From an uncultured Clostridium sp. (lineage in GTDB: Bacteria > Bacillota > Clostridia > Christensenellales > Pumilibacteraceae), in the NCBI GenBank assembly GCA_900555125.1, contig USKH01000059.1, forward strand, positions 1-7,012: a DNA stretch of 7,012 nucleotides. The letters run 5' to 3'. The notes under the pieces were generated by a model that worked only from the letters and a program-made list of their open reading frames with translations, was not told the DNA's origin and did no database searches. Within the stretch, counting starts at the first letter, position 1. Each line of letters begins with the position of its first letter. Below are positions 1 to 6,410 of the stretch, piece after piece. The position numbers were made by a program, and so were the translations under genes.

Positions 1-652
1 ATACGCGGCGGCGTACGCCTATTTTCTGCCCGTTTTATCGGCAAACAAAAATAAAAAAGACTTCTCCGTCGTGTTCGGAACTTATTTTTTCGCCGGACTT
101 ATAATAGCCGTTTCGCTGTACTTTTTGTCCGACGAAATAATATCTGCGCTGTTCCCGTCGCTGTCCGCCGAGCATGCCGAACTTGCGGTTTCTCTTATAA
201 AAATCGGCGCATCCGGAGCGTTTTTTTCCGCAATAACACAGGCGTTCACCACACTTTTTCACTCTTCCGGAAAAACGACGTCAGTCGCCGCAATCAGAAT
301 TTCAGGCGGAATTTTCCGCGTTGCGACATGCGCGATTTGTACGTCCGCGTTTGGCACGGAAGGCTCGGTTTTGTCGCAGGTGCTGTCTTCGGCTATCACG
401 GCTGCGGTTATTTCCGTGGTCGGCGCAATAGCGTTAAAACCCGAGATAAACCTGACGAAATATCGTCTTCCCGCGCTGTCGGCGGGACTGTTCGTACTTT
501 CTTTAAGCGTCGCCGAAAACTTGTTTTTATCCTGTCCTCCGCTGCTGTCGGCAGCATTGTCGTGCGCTGTCGCCGCCCTGACTGCACTCGTTCCGTTTGC
601 GCCGTCCTTTTTCATCAAAAGAGTACGCAAAAACGCGCCGAAAGACAGATAA
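1..652 (+). CDS. SpoVB/MurJ-like flippase-superfamily membrane protein, C-terminal part (5' end outside window)
   Basis: The reading frame is open from base 2 to the TAA at 650-652, so the gene begins left of the window; a GTG at 71 is only an internal valine. About 216 residues are visible, against roughly 450-550 for this superfamily. They form about six hydrophobic segments (near visible residues 25-45, 65-83, 96-117, 121-143, 156-175 and 178-200) and end in a short basic tail (KRVRKN). The order of elements fits the C-terminal half of MOP-superfamily lipid or polysaccharide flippases such as SpoVB and MurJ: a Leu-Pro loop with a lysine-rich stretch (residues 9-19), a helix, a 'LFPS' turn, a helix pair around 'FHSSGKTT' (86-93), then a helix with 'GIFRV'. 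The likely role is moving a lipid-linked precursor across the cytoplasmic membrane. The family call rests on pattern and topology; a MATE-type transporter is the main alternative. The gene converges on the next one and shares its terminator. Confidence 0.65.
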   Translation, partial: YAAAYAYFLPVLSANKNKKDFSVVFGTYFFAGLIIAVSLYFLSDEIISALFPSLSAEHAELAVSLIKIGASGAFFSAITQAFTTLFHSSGKTTSVAAIRISGGIFRVATCAICTSAFGTEGSVLSQVLSSAITAAVISVVGAIALKPEINLTKYRLPALSAGLFVLSLSVAENLFLSCPPLLSAALSCAVAALTALVPFAPSFFIKRVRKNAPKDR

Positions 653-679
653 AACCGCCTCGGCGCGCTTTGATTTTTT
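629..679. terminator. Bidirectional hairpin terminator between convergent genes
   Basis: CGCGCCG (634-640) pairs perfectly with CGGCGCG (661-667) around a 20-base loop that contains the TAA stop of the plus-strand gene. On the plus strand three more A-T pairs follow a single mismatch, then TTTGATTTTTT (669-679). On the minus strand the stem is followed directly by five T (complement of 629-633). It can therefore serve both the flippase gene and the membrane-protein gene that converge here. The stem overlaps the last codons of the flippase gene, so ribosomes reaching the stop could influence folding on that strand. Confidence 0.6.
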
Positions 680-718
680 AAGCTTTATACGGCGAGCAAA
701 AGCCCGCTCTGTGACTTT

Positions 719-1705
719 TTATTCTTTTACCGAATTGCTTTCCCCGAGTTCTACGCAATCGCTTTTCCCGAGTTCCTTTTCGCGTTTGACCCGACTTGAA
801 AGATTTACTATCGCAAGCGCCAGCGAAGCCGCAAAAAGCAATAAGGATACGAATTGCGTGACAAACACAACCGAATTCAAAAGCGCGCCGACGTATTTTA
901 CGGGCTTTATAATCGCCTGCAAAACGGTTGCGCATTGCAGTAAAAGCGCGCTTGCACTCATTATTATACTAAGGCTGCCTGCCTTTTTCACCGTCTGCAT
1001 AAGCGGCGAAAAAACCGCAAAAAAGTACAACGCGCCCAAAACGAGCTGAGCGTCTACGCACAACGAAAGCGAAAGCATACTGCCGTCGTAAAGCGCTGCG
1101 GGCTGAATTCCGACGAAGGAAATCGCCGCATACGCCAGAAAGGCTCCCACCGGGCAAAAAACGCGCTGCGCCGTTCCCGCCTTTCCTTCCTCTTTATTTT
1201 TGGCAGAATTCGTGCAAAGTAAGCATCCGACGAGCGATAAAATACCGGCGCACAGTCTTAAAATCGGCACGATAAGGCTGTCGAATTTGCCGAAAGCATT
1301 GAGATAATAGTCAAAACCGCCGCCGTTTTGTATAGTGCAATCTATTACGTACGCCAGTCTGTATCCGGCGTTTACGGTGCTTGCCGCAAAAAACGATATG
1401 GCAAACGCAAACAGCGTGAAAAACGTTTTATCCGCGACGTCGCGCTTCTTGGTAAAAAACTTTATTATTGCCAGAATACAAAATACAACCGTCGCGCCCT
1501 CTTCCGCAAACGGCAAAAAGTATCTCAAAACGTATGCGTTGCCTCTTGCGAGTAAAACGAATGTGTTTTTAGCCGACGCAAAAAACTCCACGAGAGAAAT
1601 TACAAGCGCTATCGCAAGTGCGGCAAACAGCAGCCATCCGCCCACCACTTTCATTAAATTTTTCTTTTTCTCGTCCGACGACCAAACCAAAACTTCGCTT
1701 TCCAT
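719..1705 (-). CDS. Unrecognised polytopic membrane protein (about 8 TM, 328 aa)
   Basis: I do not recognise a family. The start chosen is the ATG at 1705, because AAAAGGAG lies 6 bases upstream (1712-1719). An in-frame GTG at 1738 would add 11 polar residues but lies within a few bases of the predicted transcription start and has no ribosome site. The protein opens with a short charged cytosolic stretch (MESEVLVWSSDEKKKN) and has about eight hydrophobic segments, near residues 20-42, 58-84, 94-113, 144-164, 183-202, 213-238, 243-265 and 270-295. It ends in a charged, serine- and glutamate-rich tail. A lysine-rich loop after segment 2 (FTKKRD, 83-89) and a KNKEEGK loop after segment 4 are probably cytosolic. 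No transport, enzyme or signalling motif is visible. It has its own promoter and shares a terminator with the convergent flippase gene, so it is probably a one-gene transcript, separate from the rhamnosidase operon behind it. Confidence 0.8.
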   Translation of the reverse strand: MESEVLVWSSDEKKKNLMKVVGGWLLFAALAIALVISLVEFFASAKNTFVLLARGNAYVLRYFLPFAEEGATVVFCILAIIKFFTKKRDVADKTFFTLFAFAISFFAASTVNAGYRLAYVIDCTIQNGGGFDYYLNAFGKFDSLIVPILRLCAGILSLVGCLLCTNSAKNKEEGKAGTAQRVFCPVGAFLAYAAISFVGIQPAALYDGSMLSLSLCVDAQLVLGALYFFAVFSPLMQTVKKAGSLSIIMSASALLLQCATVLQAIIKPVKYVGALLNSVVFVTQFVSLLLFAASLALAIVNLSSRVKREKELGKSDCVELGESNSVKE

Positions 1706-1711
1706 TATTCG

Positions 1712-1719
1712 CTCCTTTT
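1712..1719 (-). promoter_or_regulatory. Ribosome binding site fixing the start at 1705
   Basis: AAAAGGAG on the minus strand, followed by CGAATA and then ATG. This near-consensus site selects the ATG at 1705 over the in-frame GTG at 1738. Confidence 0.85.
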
Positions 1720-1747
1720 GCCGCGTTCTCGGCGGCACATTGCTTTC

Positions 1748-1776
1748 ATTATATCATAACCGACGAAAAAAATCAA
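1748..1776 (-). promoter_or_regulatory. Sigma-A type promoter of the membrane-protein gene
   Basis: On the minus strand TTGATT (1771-1776) and a perfect TATAAT (1748-1753) are separated by exactly 17 bases. Predicted transcription start is near 1740, giving a leader of about 35 bases that holds the AAAAGGAG site. The spacer begins with a T run. A run of nine G (1783-1791) lies six bases upstream of the -35 box. Confidence 0.8.
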
Positions 1777-1782
1777 TGAAAT

Positions 1783-1791
1783 CCCCCCCCC
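1783..1791. repeat. Homopolymer run of nine C (nine G on the minus strand)
   Basis: Nine consecutive C lie between the terminator of the rhamnosidase operon and the -35 box of the downstream membrane gene. A tract of this length is prone to replication slippage and to sequencing or assembly length errors. It is outside any coding sequence. Confidence 0.9.
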
Positions 1792-1795
1792 AACG

Positions 1796-1834
1796 AAAAA
1801 AGCCGCACGGAGTTTTCTTTCCGCACGGCTTTTG
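1796..1834 (-). terminator. Rho-independent terminator of the rhamnosidase operon
   Basis: On the minus strand GCCGTGCGGA (1820-1829) faces TCCGTGCGGC (1802-1811), with flanking A run and six T (complement of 1796-1801) after the stem. In the minus-strand RNA the two central positions form U-G and G-U wobbles, so the 10-bp stem plus flanking A-U pairs is continuous. On the plus strand the same positions are C-A mismatches. The structure is therefore oriented for the minus strand and ends the transcript about 100 bases after the rhamnosidase stop codon. Confidence 0.85.
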
Positions 1835-1853
1835 TTATTTGAAATTAGATTTT

Positions 1854-1906
1854 GGTTCCTTTTTTAACGAACGGTTGGTGTATTCCGGAACCTTTCGGCT
1901 ACCAAC
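1854..1906. other. Structured non-coding 3' region after the rhamnosidase gene
   Basis: The roughly 100 bases between the rhamnosidase stop (1934) and the terminator hold no supportable gene but several nested complementary arms. GTTGGT (1874-1879) pairs with ACCAAC (1901-1906) around an inner CCGGAA/TTTCGG pair (1885-1898), and GGTTCC (1854-1859) can alternatively pair with GGAACC (1887-1892). It could be a 3'-UTR structure, a remnant or a small dispersed repeat. I recognise no named RNA family. Confidence 0.35.
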
Positions 1907-1933
1907 GCTATTGCGACGTTCCCCGGAAAAAAA

Positions 1934-4168
1934 TCAATATCTTTCTATTTCGGCAACTACGTTTTCGGGCATATCGAGAGTGAGGTCGATTTCCTTGGGA
2001 ACACGAGCAAAGTACTTTATCTTGCCTTCTTCTGCTTTCCAACTTACGGAAATTTTGCCTTTTTTGCTGTCGTAACTGCCTTCGGCGTGCGTGAGTTTGC
2101 CGCTGACGTCCGGAGCGGGGCAAAGCGTAAGCTTGATAAAGCCGGCTCCGTCGATGTCGGGGCGAATTCCGAGGCAGTACTTGAACATCCACTCGGCAAC
2201 GCTTCCGAACGAGTAGTGGTTGAACGAGTTCATGCCGGCGTCGCCGAAGCCCTTTTCTTTGGTGTAACTGTTCCATCGCTCCCACATGGTGGTGGCTCCG
2301 TTTACCGCGCTATAACCCCAACCGGGATATTCGCGACTGCACAGAACTTTATACGCAATGTCGGTTTCGCCCAGATCACACAGCGTGGGCAGCAGGAATT
2401 TGATTCCGAGAAAGCCCGTAGTCAGCTTGTCGCCCGCCTTGTGCATGGTATCCAGGAAGGGCGCGCGTATTTCTTCCTTGCTCATGATACCCGAAGCGTA
2501 CGAAAGAAGGTAAGCCGTCTGCGTGTGGCAGGTCAGCGTGCCGTTTTTCATCAGGAATTTTTTGCGGAAAGCTGTTTTAATGCGCTCGTACAGATTTTCA
2601 AAGTATTGCTTTTCGGGGTCGGAACAAATTTCGCACATTTTAATCGTAAGGCGCGTAGAAAAAGCAAAGTACGCGGTGGACAGCAAACTCTTATCGGTAA
2701 AGCAGTCCACGTTAAGCCAGTCGCCCCAGTTGGGTTCGGACGGACGGATGCAGCCGTCGCTCCAGTCCTCGCAGGTCTTTATATAACTTTTGACGAAGTA
2801 CAGGTGGTCGCGAAGATCCTGCTTGTTTCCGTACATAAGATAGTATTCGTACGGGATGACCGCCATAGCGTCCGCCCAGCCGGTGCAATCGGGCATATGG
2901 CACTCCTCGTCGTCGTACACCGTGTGCGGAACATGCGGAGCAACGCCGCCTATTGTTCCGTCGCCGCGGCTGCTGTCGATAAGGTCCAGTATATACTTTT
3001 TGTAGAATTTTTCGCAGTCCATATTGAACATCGCCGTTCCGCAGAAAATCTGCGCGTCGCCCGTCCAGCCCAGTCGCTCGTCGCGCTGCGGACAGTCGGT
3101 GGGAACGCTTAAAAAGTTGCCGCGCTGACCCCACACGACGTTTTGATAAACGCGGTTTACGATTTCGTCCGAGCAGGTGAATTCGCCGGCCTTGTTGAGT
3201 GCGGAATACATGACTTCGCCGGTGACCGACAGAATTTCGGCTTTACCGGTTATGCGCAGTTCGGCGTAGCGGAAGCCGTGGAAAGTGAACAACGGACGGA
3301 ATTCTTCTTCGCCCTCGCCGCTTAAAATAAACGTGTCGGTTGCCTCGGCTTTACGCAGGTTTTCGGTGTACAGAGTACCGTCGTTTTCCAGCATTTCGGC
3401 ATGGCGCGCGACTATTATTGTTCCGCGCTCTCCCTTTACCTTTACGCGCAGCACGCCCACCATGTTCTGTTTGAAATCGTAGCGGATAAAACGTTCGTTC
3501 TTTTCGATAATTTCGGGTGTTAAGACGTGCATGACCTTTATTCTCGGCGCGATTTCCTCGCTTAAACACGAGTAGAATATGCCACACATTACGCACTCGG
3601 GCGTTCTCCAATTGCCCTCTTTATAATCGTAATCGGGCAGATAGAAAGTCTTGTTTTTGGAATACGTATGGTTGATAACCTCGCCCATATAGTTGTCGGT
3701 GCGCACGATTTCGTCGGTATCGGCGCGCCAGTTCTCATCGGTGATAATTTCGTCGCGGCTGCCGTCCTCGTAATACACGACTATTTTCGCGCAGACGTAA
3801 ACGTCGCGGTAGTAATTCCGGCGGTACATGACGTTGCCCATATAACCGACCGCCCATCCGTCGCCGGCGACAAGCACCACGGCGTTGTTTTTTTGCAGTT
3901 TATCGGTAATATCGTAGCGGCACCACGGAATACGCTTGCGGTAGTCGGTAAATCCGGGCGACATATAGTCGCCGTCCGCCTCGACGCCGTTTATATATGC
4001 TTTGAAAACGCCTATCGCTGTTGCCATAAGCTCAGCTTTAATTACTTTTTTGCCCGGAAGCGCGAATTCTCTTCGGAAATACGAGCAGGCGTTGCCGTAA
4101 CGCTCGACGGACTCGGTTTCGCGACCGAAATTGATTTTAATGAATTTTGCGGGATATAAGGTGTTCAT
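1934..4168 (-). CDS. GH78 alpha-L-rhamnosidase, cytoplasmic (744 aa)
   Basis: The enzyme hydrolyses terminal alpha-L-rhamnosyl residues, with inversion, from oligosaccharides, pectin side chains or plant glycosides. The sequence is a full GH78 protein: N-terminal beta domains (about 1-200), a further beta domain (about 205-320), the (alpha/alpha)6 catalytic barrel (about 325-665) and a short C-terminal beta domain (about 668-740). The diagnostic motif VPTDCPQRDERLGWTGDA spans 355-372; by family comparison Glu364 is the probable general acid, with Asp358 and Asp371 contacting rhamnose. GATTMWERWNS (624-634) carries Glu630, the probable general base. SFNHYSFGSVAEW (648-660) is also typical. There is no signal peptide, so the substrate must enter the cell. 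About 21 cysteines suit an anaerobic cytosol. The ATG at 4168 is preferred to longer in-frame starts because AAGGAG lies 6 bases upstream; the longer form would run into the regulator gene. It is the last gene before the terminator. The exact glycoside cannot be told from sequence. Confidence 0.96.
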   Translation of the reverse strand: MNTLYPAKFIKINFGRETESVERYGNACSYFRREFALPGKKVIKAELMATAIGVFKAYINGVEADGDYMSPGFTDYRKRIPWCRYDITDKLQKNNAVVLVAGDGWAVGYMGNVMYRRNYYRDVYVCAKIVVYYEDGSRDEIITDENWRADTDEIVRTDNYMGEVINHTYSKNKTFYLPDYDYKEGNWRTPECVMCGIFYSCLSEEIAPRIKVMHVLTPEIIEKNERFIRYDFKQNMVGVLRVKVKGERGTIIVARHAEMLENDGTLYTENLRKAEATDTFILSGEGEEEFRPLFTFHGFRYAELRITGKAEILSVTGEVMYSALNKAGEFTCSDEIVNRVYQNVVWGQRGNFLSVPTDCPQRDERLGWTGDAQIFCGTAMFNMDCEKFYKKYILDLIDSSRGDGTIGGVAPHVPHTVYDDEECHMPDCTGWADAMAVIPYEYYLMYGNKQDLRDHLYFVKSYIKTCEDWSDGCIRPSEPNWGDWLNVDCFTDKSLLSTAYFAFSTRLTIKMCEICSDPEKQYFENLYERIKTAFRKKFLMKNGTLTCHTQTAYLLSYASGIMSKEEIRAPFLDTMHKAGDKLTTGFLGIKFLLPTLCDLGETDIAYKVLCSREYPGWGYSAVNGATTMWERWNSYTKEKGFGDAGMNSFNHYSFGSVAEWMFKYCLGIRPDIDGAGFIKLTLCPAPDVSGKLTHAEGSYDSKKGKISVSWKAEEGKIKYFARVPKEIDLTLDMPENVVAEIERY

Positions 4169-4174
4169 TATTTT

Positions 4175-4180
4175 CTCCTT
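4175..4180 (-). promoter_or_regulatory. Ribosome binding site of the rhamnosidase gene
   Basis: AAGGAG followed by AAAATA and ATG (4168). It fixes the start at MNTLYPAKF and rules out the 46-residue extension that would begin inside the regulator gene. Confidence 0.85.
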
Positions 4181-4195
4181 GTCTTTTATAGTAAA

Positions 4196-4224
4196 ATAAT
4201 ACCACCGTCCGAGCAAAAAAACAA
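4196..4224 (-). promoter_or_regulatory. Possible promoter in front of the rhamnosidase gene
   Basis: On the minus strand TTGTTT (4219-4224) and TATTAT (4196-4201) are 17 bases apart, placing a transcription start near 4189 and leaving a leader of about 20 bases before the start codon, with AAGGAG inside it. The -35 box is weak (three of six), as expected for a promoter that needs an activator. A second hexamer, TATAAA at 4185-4190, would put the start inside the ribosome site and is less likely. This could allow rhamnosidase expression separately from the upstream genes. Confidence 0.4.
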
Positions 4225-4250
4225 TGGGGATTTTATGCACTGACGGTGGT
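4201..4250. repeat. 9-bp inverted repeat flanking the -35 region, candidate operator or attenuator
   Basis: ACCACCGTC (4201-4209) and GACGGTGGT (4242-4250) are perfect inverted copies with a 32-base gap, centres 41 bp apart (about four helical turns). One arm lies in the -10/-35 spacer of the possible promoter, the other upstream of the -35 box. As DNA this could be a paired operator for the AraC regulator encoded next door. As RNA the transcript reading through from the regulator gene could fold it into a hairpin followed by AUUAUUUUA, a weak terminator or attenuator. The sequence does not decide between these. Confidence 0.5.
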
Positions 4251-4260
4251 TTATCGTACT

Positions 4261-5145
4261 TTATTTTTGATCGCGGTTTCTTCTTCTGAATTCGCCGGGC
4301 GTACATCCGTAGCGGCGCGCAAACTGCTCGTAAAAACTTTTTTTGTCGCAGTAACCGGCGGACAGTATCACGTCGTCGATGCTGTCGTCGCTTTTTGCCA
4401 GCGTTTTAGCCACGTTTTCCAGACGTTTTTCGCGGATGTAGTCGGACAGATTTCTTCCCGTGTATTTTTTGAATATGCGACTTATATACGCCGGAGAAAA
4501 AAACATGCTTTCGCTAAGTGCTTCGACGTTGAGTTTTTTATCGCACTCCGACTCTACATATTCGATAATATCCTTAATCATTCGCGGTTGCGGATCGGGT
4601 TTCAATCCGCGGAAAAGATAAATAAGCACGACTTTCAAAAGCGACTGCATAACTTCGAGATAGCCGGTCTGCTTGCGCGCAAGTTCGTCTATCATCTGGG
4701 TAAGAAGCGCATGCACTCCGGGAGCAGAACCCGCGCTCACAAAAATTGCGCCCGGATTTTCCGCTCCTTCCACCGCCATGAACACATTGCAGGCTAGCGA
4801 TTTGAACATCTGGTCGTCCTTTACCGTCTGCGACAAAAACGACGGCTGAAAAATACAGTTGATAAGCGTAAAATCACCGGTATCGTCCTTGTACGAATGC
4901 AGACTGCCTATATCGATGAGAAAGCAGTCGCCCGGCTTTATTCTTCTTTCCCGTCCGTCGTGAACGTGAGTGGCTTCGCCGGCGACAACGTACACAAGTT
5001 CGATGAAGTCGTGAGCGTGCGGCGCGGAATGACCTTTGAAATAACCGACGAATATTTTTTCGGACGGCAGAATAAGGTCTTTCTTTTTAAGAACTCTGTC
5101 GGACGGCATATTCACTTTGTCGTCGCTGAGCTCAAATGTGTCCAT
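4261..5145 (-). CDS. AraC-family transcriptional regulator with N-terminal cupin sensor (294 aa)
   Basis: This is a DNA-binding regulator, probably controlling the adjacent rhamnosidase and oxidoreductase genes. The N-terminal half is a cupin-type sugar-binding and dimerisation domain: His43, His45 and Glu49 in 'PHAHDFIELVYV', then 'IKPGDCFLIDIGSLHSY' (69-85). The last ~107 residues are the double helix-turn-helix of the AraC/XylS family, seen in 'LSESMFFSPAYISRIFKKYT' and in the second unit, 'SFYEQFARRYGCTPGEFR', which ends in the usual family signature. Length is normal for the family. The start is the ATG at 5145, with AAAGGTGA 5 bases upstream; this overlaps the end of the oxidoreductase gene by 14 bases and suggests translational coupling. 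An in-frame start at 5259 would overlap by over 120 bases and adds a non-family extension. Effector unknown; L-rhamnose or a rhamnoside is an inference from the neighbour. It resembles RhaS/RhaR in architecture only. Confidence 0.93.
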   Translation of the reverse strand: MDTFELSDDKVNMPSDRVLKKKDLILPSEKIFVGYFKGHSAPHAHDFIELVYVVAGEATHVHDGRERRIKPGDCFLIDIGSLHSYKDDTGDFTLINCIFQPSFLSQTVKDDQMFKSLACNVFMAVEGAENPGAIFVSAGSAPGVHALLTQMIDELARKQTGYLEVMQSLLKVVLIYLFRGLKPDPQPRMIKDIIEYVESECDKKLNVEALSESMFFSPAYISRIFKKYTGRNLSDYIREKRLENVAKTLAKSDDSIDDVILSAGYCDKKSFYEQFARRYGCTPGEFRRRNRDQK

Positions 5146-5157
5146 TATCTTCACCTT
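5132..5157 (-). promoter_or_regulatory. Overlap of oxidoreductase stop and regulator start, with embedded ribosome site
   Basis: AAGGTGA (5151-5157) lies inside the last codons of the oxidoreductase gene, the regulator ATG is at 5143-5145, and the oxidoreductase TGA is at 5132-5134. The 14-base overlap fixes the regulator start and makes translational coupling likely. The ribosome site is weaker than the AGGAG sites of its neighbours, consistent with lower, coupled expression of a regulator. Confidence 0.7.
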
Positions 5158-6388
5158 TTTCTGTTTTGGTTTTGTCCTTCGGCACGAGCGCGTCGTCAAA
5201 ATGCACGGAGCAGTTCTGCTTTTCCATAATGTTTTGCAGTTTTTTGATATCGGTGGCATAAATCGCGCTGCCGTCGTCTATCGCAATCGAGCATGCGTTG
5301 CCCGCAGCCTGACCGGTGAGTATTGCCGGCGGAATAACGCGAAGCACGTCCCAGCCGTAGCCGCTTGCGCTTGCCGTTCTGCCCGCCGTTATAACGTTGT
5401 CGAATCCGCTTTTAACCAGCGTTCCGAAGCGCACTTCGTACAGAAAGTCGCAACGATCGAAGTCGTTTATCGCACACACACTGTCGGCAAAATGCACATA
5501 GGCGTCCTTTTCGGAAAAAGTGGCGTCGCCGTCGATACGCCTTGTGGTACGCATTTGCGGCATAACGGGAAGAAGCGTCAGATCAAACGAGTTTTTGTCC
5601 TCTTTTGAAATACTTTCGTACAGTAATTTTTGATTTTCCAGCACGTATTCGGTTACGTCCTCTTTGGTAACTCCCGAATAAAGCCGTCTGTCCTCGGGTT
5701 GCCCGCCACCGTAAAGATTGGCTCTGCCCCCCATATACCAGCGATACGCCGCCGAAATATCCTGCTTTTCGAGAGCCGAACGCATAGTGTCGAAATTCAT
5801 TCCAAAAGCGTAATAGGTAAAATAATTGCCGCCCGTAACCATAGGAACGCCCGCGCGCCACAACAGGTCTGCGTCGCCGGTGGCGTCCACGAAATAATCT
5901 GCTTCTATATATTCCCGACCCGACTTGCTGTCGATTATTATGCCGCTAATATGTCCGTTTTCGACGTCTGCGCCGCTTATTATCGTATCGAGATAAATTT
6001 CCACGCCGGCATTTTGAGCCATATCGGAAAGCGCAAGCGCGAATATAGCGGGCGAAAACTTGCCGTCCAGCCGCCCTTGTTTTTCGGGATAGTCGTACTT
6101 CCAGCAATCTTTAACCGTAGTCCAGCTTGTTTTCATTGCAAGGCGAAGCATTTCGTCCGCCATGCCGAATATTATCTGTTTGCCTCTTCCGTTACACATT
6201 GGCACGAAATAATTTACAAGCCCGTTGGTTGCAAGTCCGCCCAGCGACAGAGTTTTTTCGATGAGCAGCGTTTTTTTACCGGCGCGCGCCGCGGTTACCG
6301 CAGCGGCAACTCCCGCCACGCCTCCGCCGCATACGACTACCTGCCATTTTCCTTTCTTTTCTATTCTTTCGGTTGTTTCGATATACAT
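5132..6388 (-). CDS. FAD-dependent oxidoreductase, FAD_oxidored (PF12831)-type (418 aa)
   Basis: A flavoenzyme of unknown substrate. The N-terminal dinucleotide-binding fold is clear: VVVCGGGVAGVAAAVTAA (17-34), a GxGxxG-type loop written GGGVAG, ending in LLIEK (41-45), which binds the ribose of FAD. It is followed by LSLGGLATNG (47-56), typical of this family. A second FAD contact is VDATGDADLL (167-176), and a C-terminal segment 'VITAGRTASASGYGWDVLR' (332-350) plus 'ILTGQAAGNACSIA' (356-369) closes the nucleotide-binding domain. There is no signal peptide, membrane segment or iron-sulfur motif, so it is a soluble cytosolic protein. The ATG at 6388 has AAAGGAG 5 bases upstream. The gene follows the membrane protein by 22 bases and overlaps the regulator by 14. 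Members of this family are often found beside glycoside hydrolases, mostly uncharacterised; oxidation of a sugar or aglycone is an inference. It is not a fumarate reductase or GlcD-type enzyme by visible motifs. Confidence 0.88.
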   Translation of the reverse strand: MYIETTERIEKKGKWQVVVCGGGVAGVAAAVTAARAGKKTLLIEKTLSLGGLATNGLVNYFVPMCNGRGKQIIFGMADEMLRLAMKTSWTTVKDCWKYDYPEKQGRLDGKFSPAIFALALSDMAQNAGVEIYLDTIISGADVENGHISGIIIDSKSGREYIEADYFVDATGDADLLWRAGVPMVTGGNYFTYYAFGMNFDTMRSALEKQDISAAYRWYMGGRANLYGGGQPEDRRLYSGVTKEDVTEYVLENQKLLYESISKEDKNSFDLTLLPVMPQMRTTRRIDGDATFSEKDAYVHFADSVCAINDFDRCDFLYEVRFGTLVKSGFDNVITAGRTASASGYGWDVLRVIPPAILTGQAAGNACSIAIDDGSAIYATDIKKLQNIMEKQNCSVHFDDALVPKDKTKTEKGEDNGHI

Positions 6389-6393
6389 TTTCG

Positions 6394-6400
6394 CTCCTTT
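6394..6400 (-). promoter_or_regulatory. Ribosome binding site of the oxidoreductase gene
   Basis: AAAGGAG followed by CGAAA and ATG (6388). It occupies most of the 22-base gap after the upstream stop codon at 6411, leaving no room for a separate promoter in that gap. Confidence 0.8.
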
Positions 6401-6410
6401 TTCGACTTAT

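Noticed and set aside
653..718. Second hairpin (GAGC/GCTC near 694-711)
   Set aside because: Only four base pairs with an eight-base loop, too weak beside the 7-bp stem at 634-667.
1706..1738. Upstream GTG start for the membrane-protein gene
   Set aside because: It lies at most a few bases after the predicted transcription start and has no ribosome site, whereas the ATG at 1705 has AAAAGGAG at good spacing.
2087..3112. 341-codon open frame on the plus strand opposite the rhamnosidase gene
   Set aside because: It lies wholly antisense to a clear GH78 gene, has no family motif and no ribosome site. It arises from the codon bias of the real gene.
1954..4168. CxxC cluster in the rhamnosidase as a zinc or iron-sulfur site
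   Set aside because: The spacing does not match a known metal motif and GH78 enzymes do not need such a centre; kept only as a composition note.
4169..4306. N-terminal extension of the rhamnosidase into the regulator gene
   Set aside because: The extension is lysine- and arginine-rich, unlike GH78 N-termini, crosses the possible promoter, and the ATG at 4168 has a proper ribosome site.
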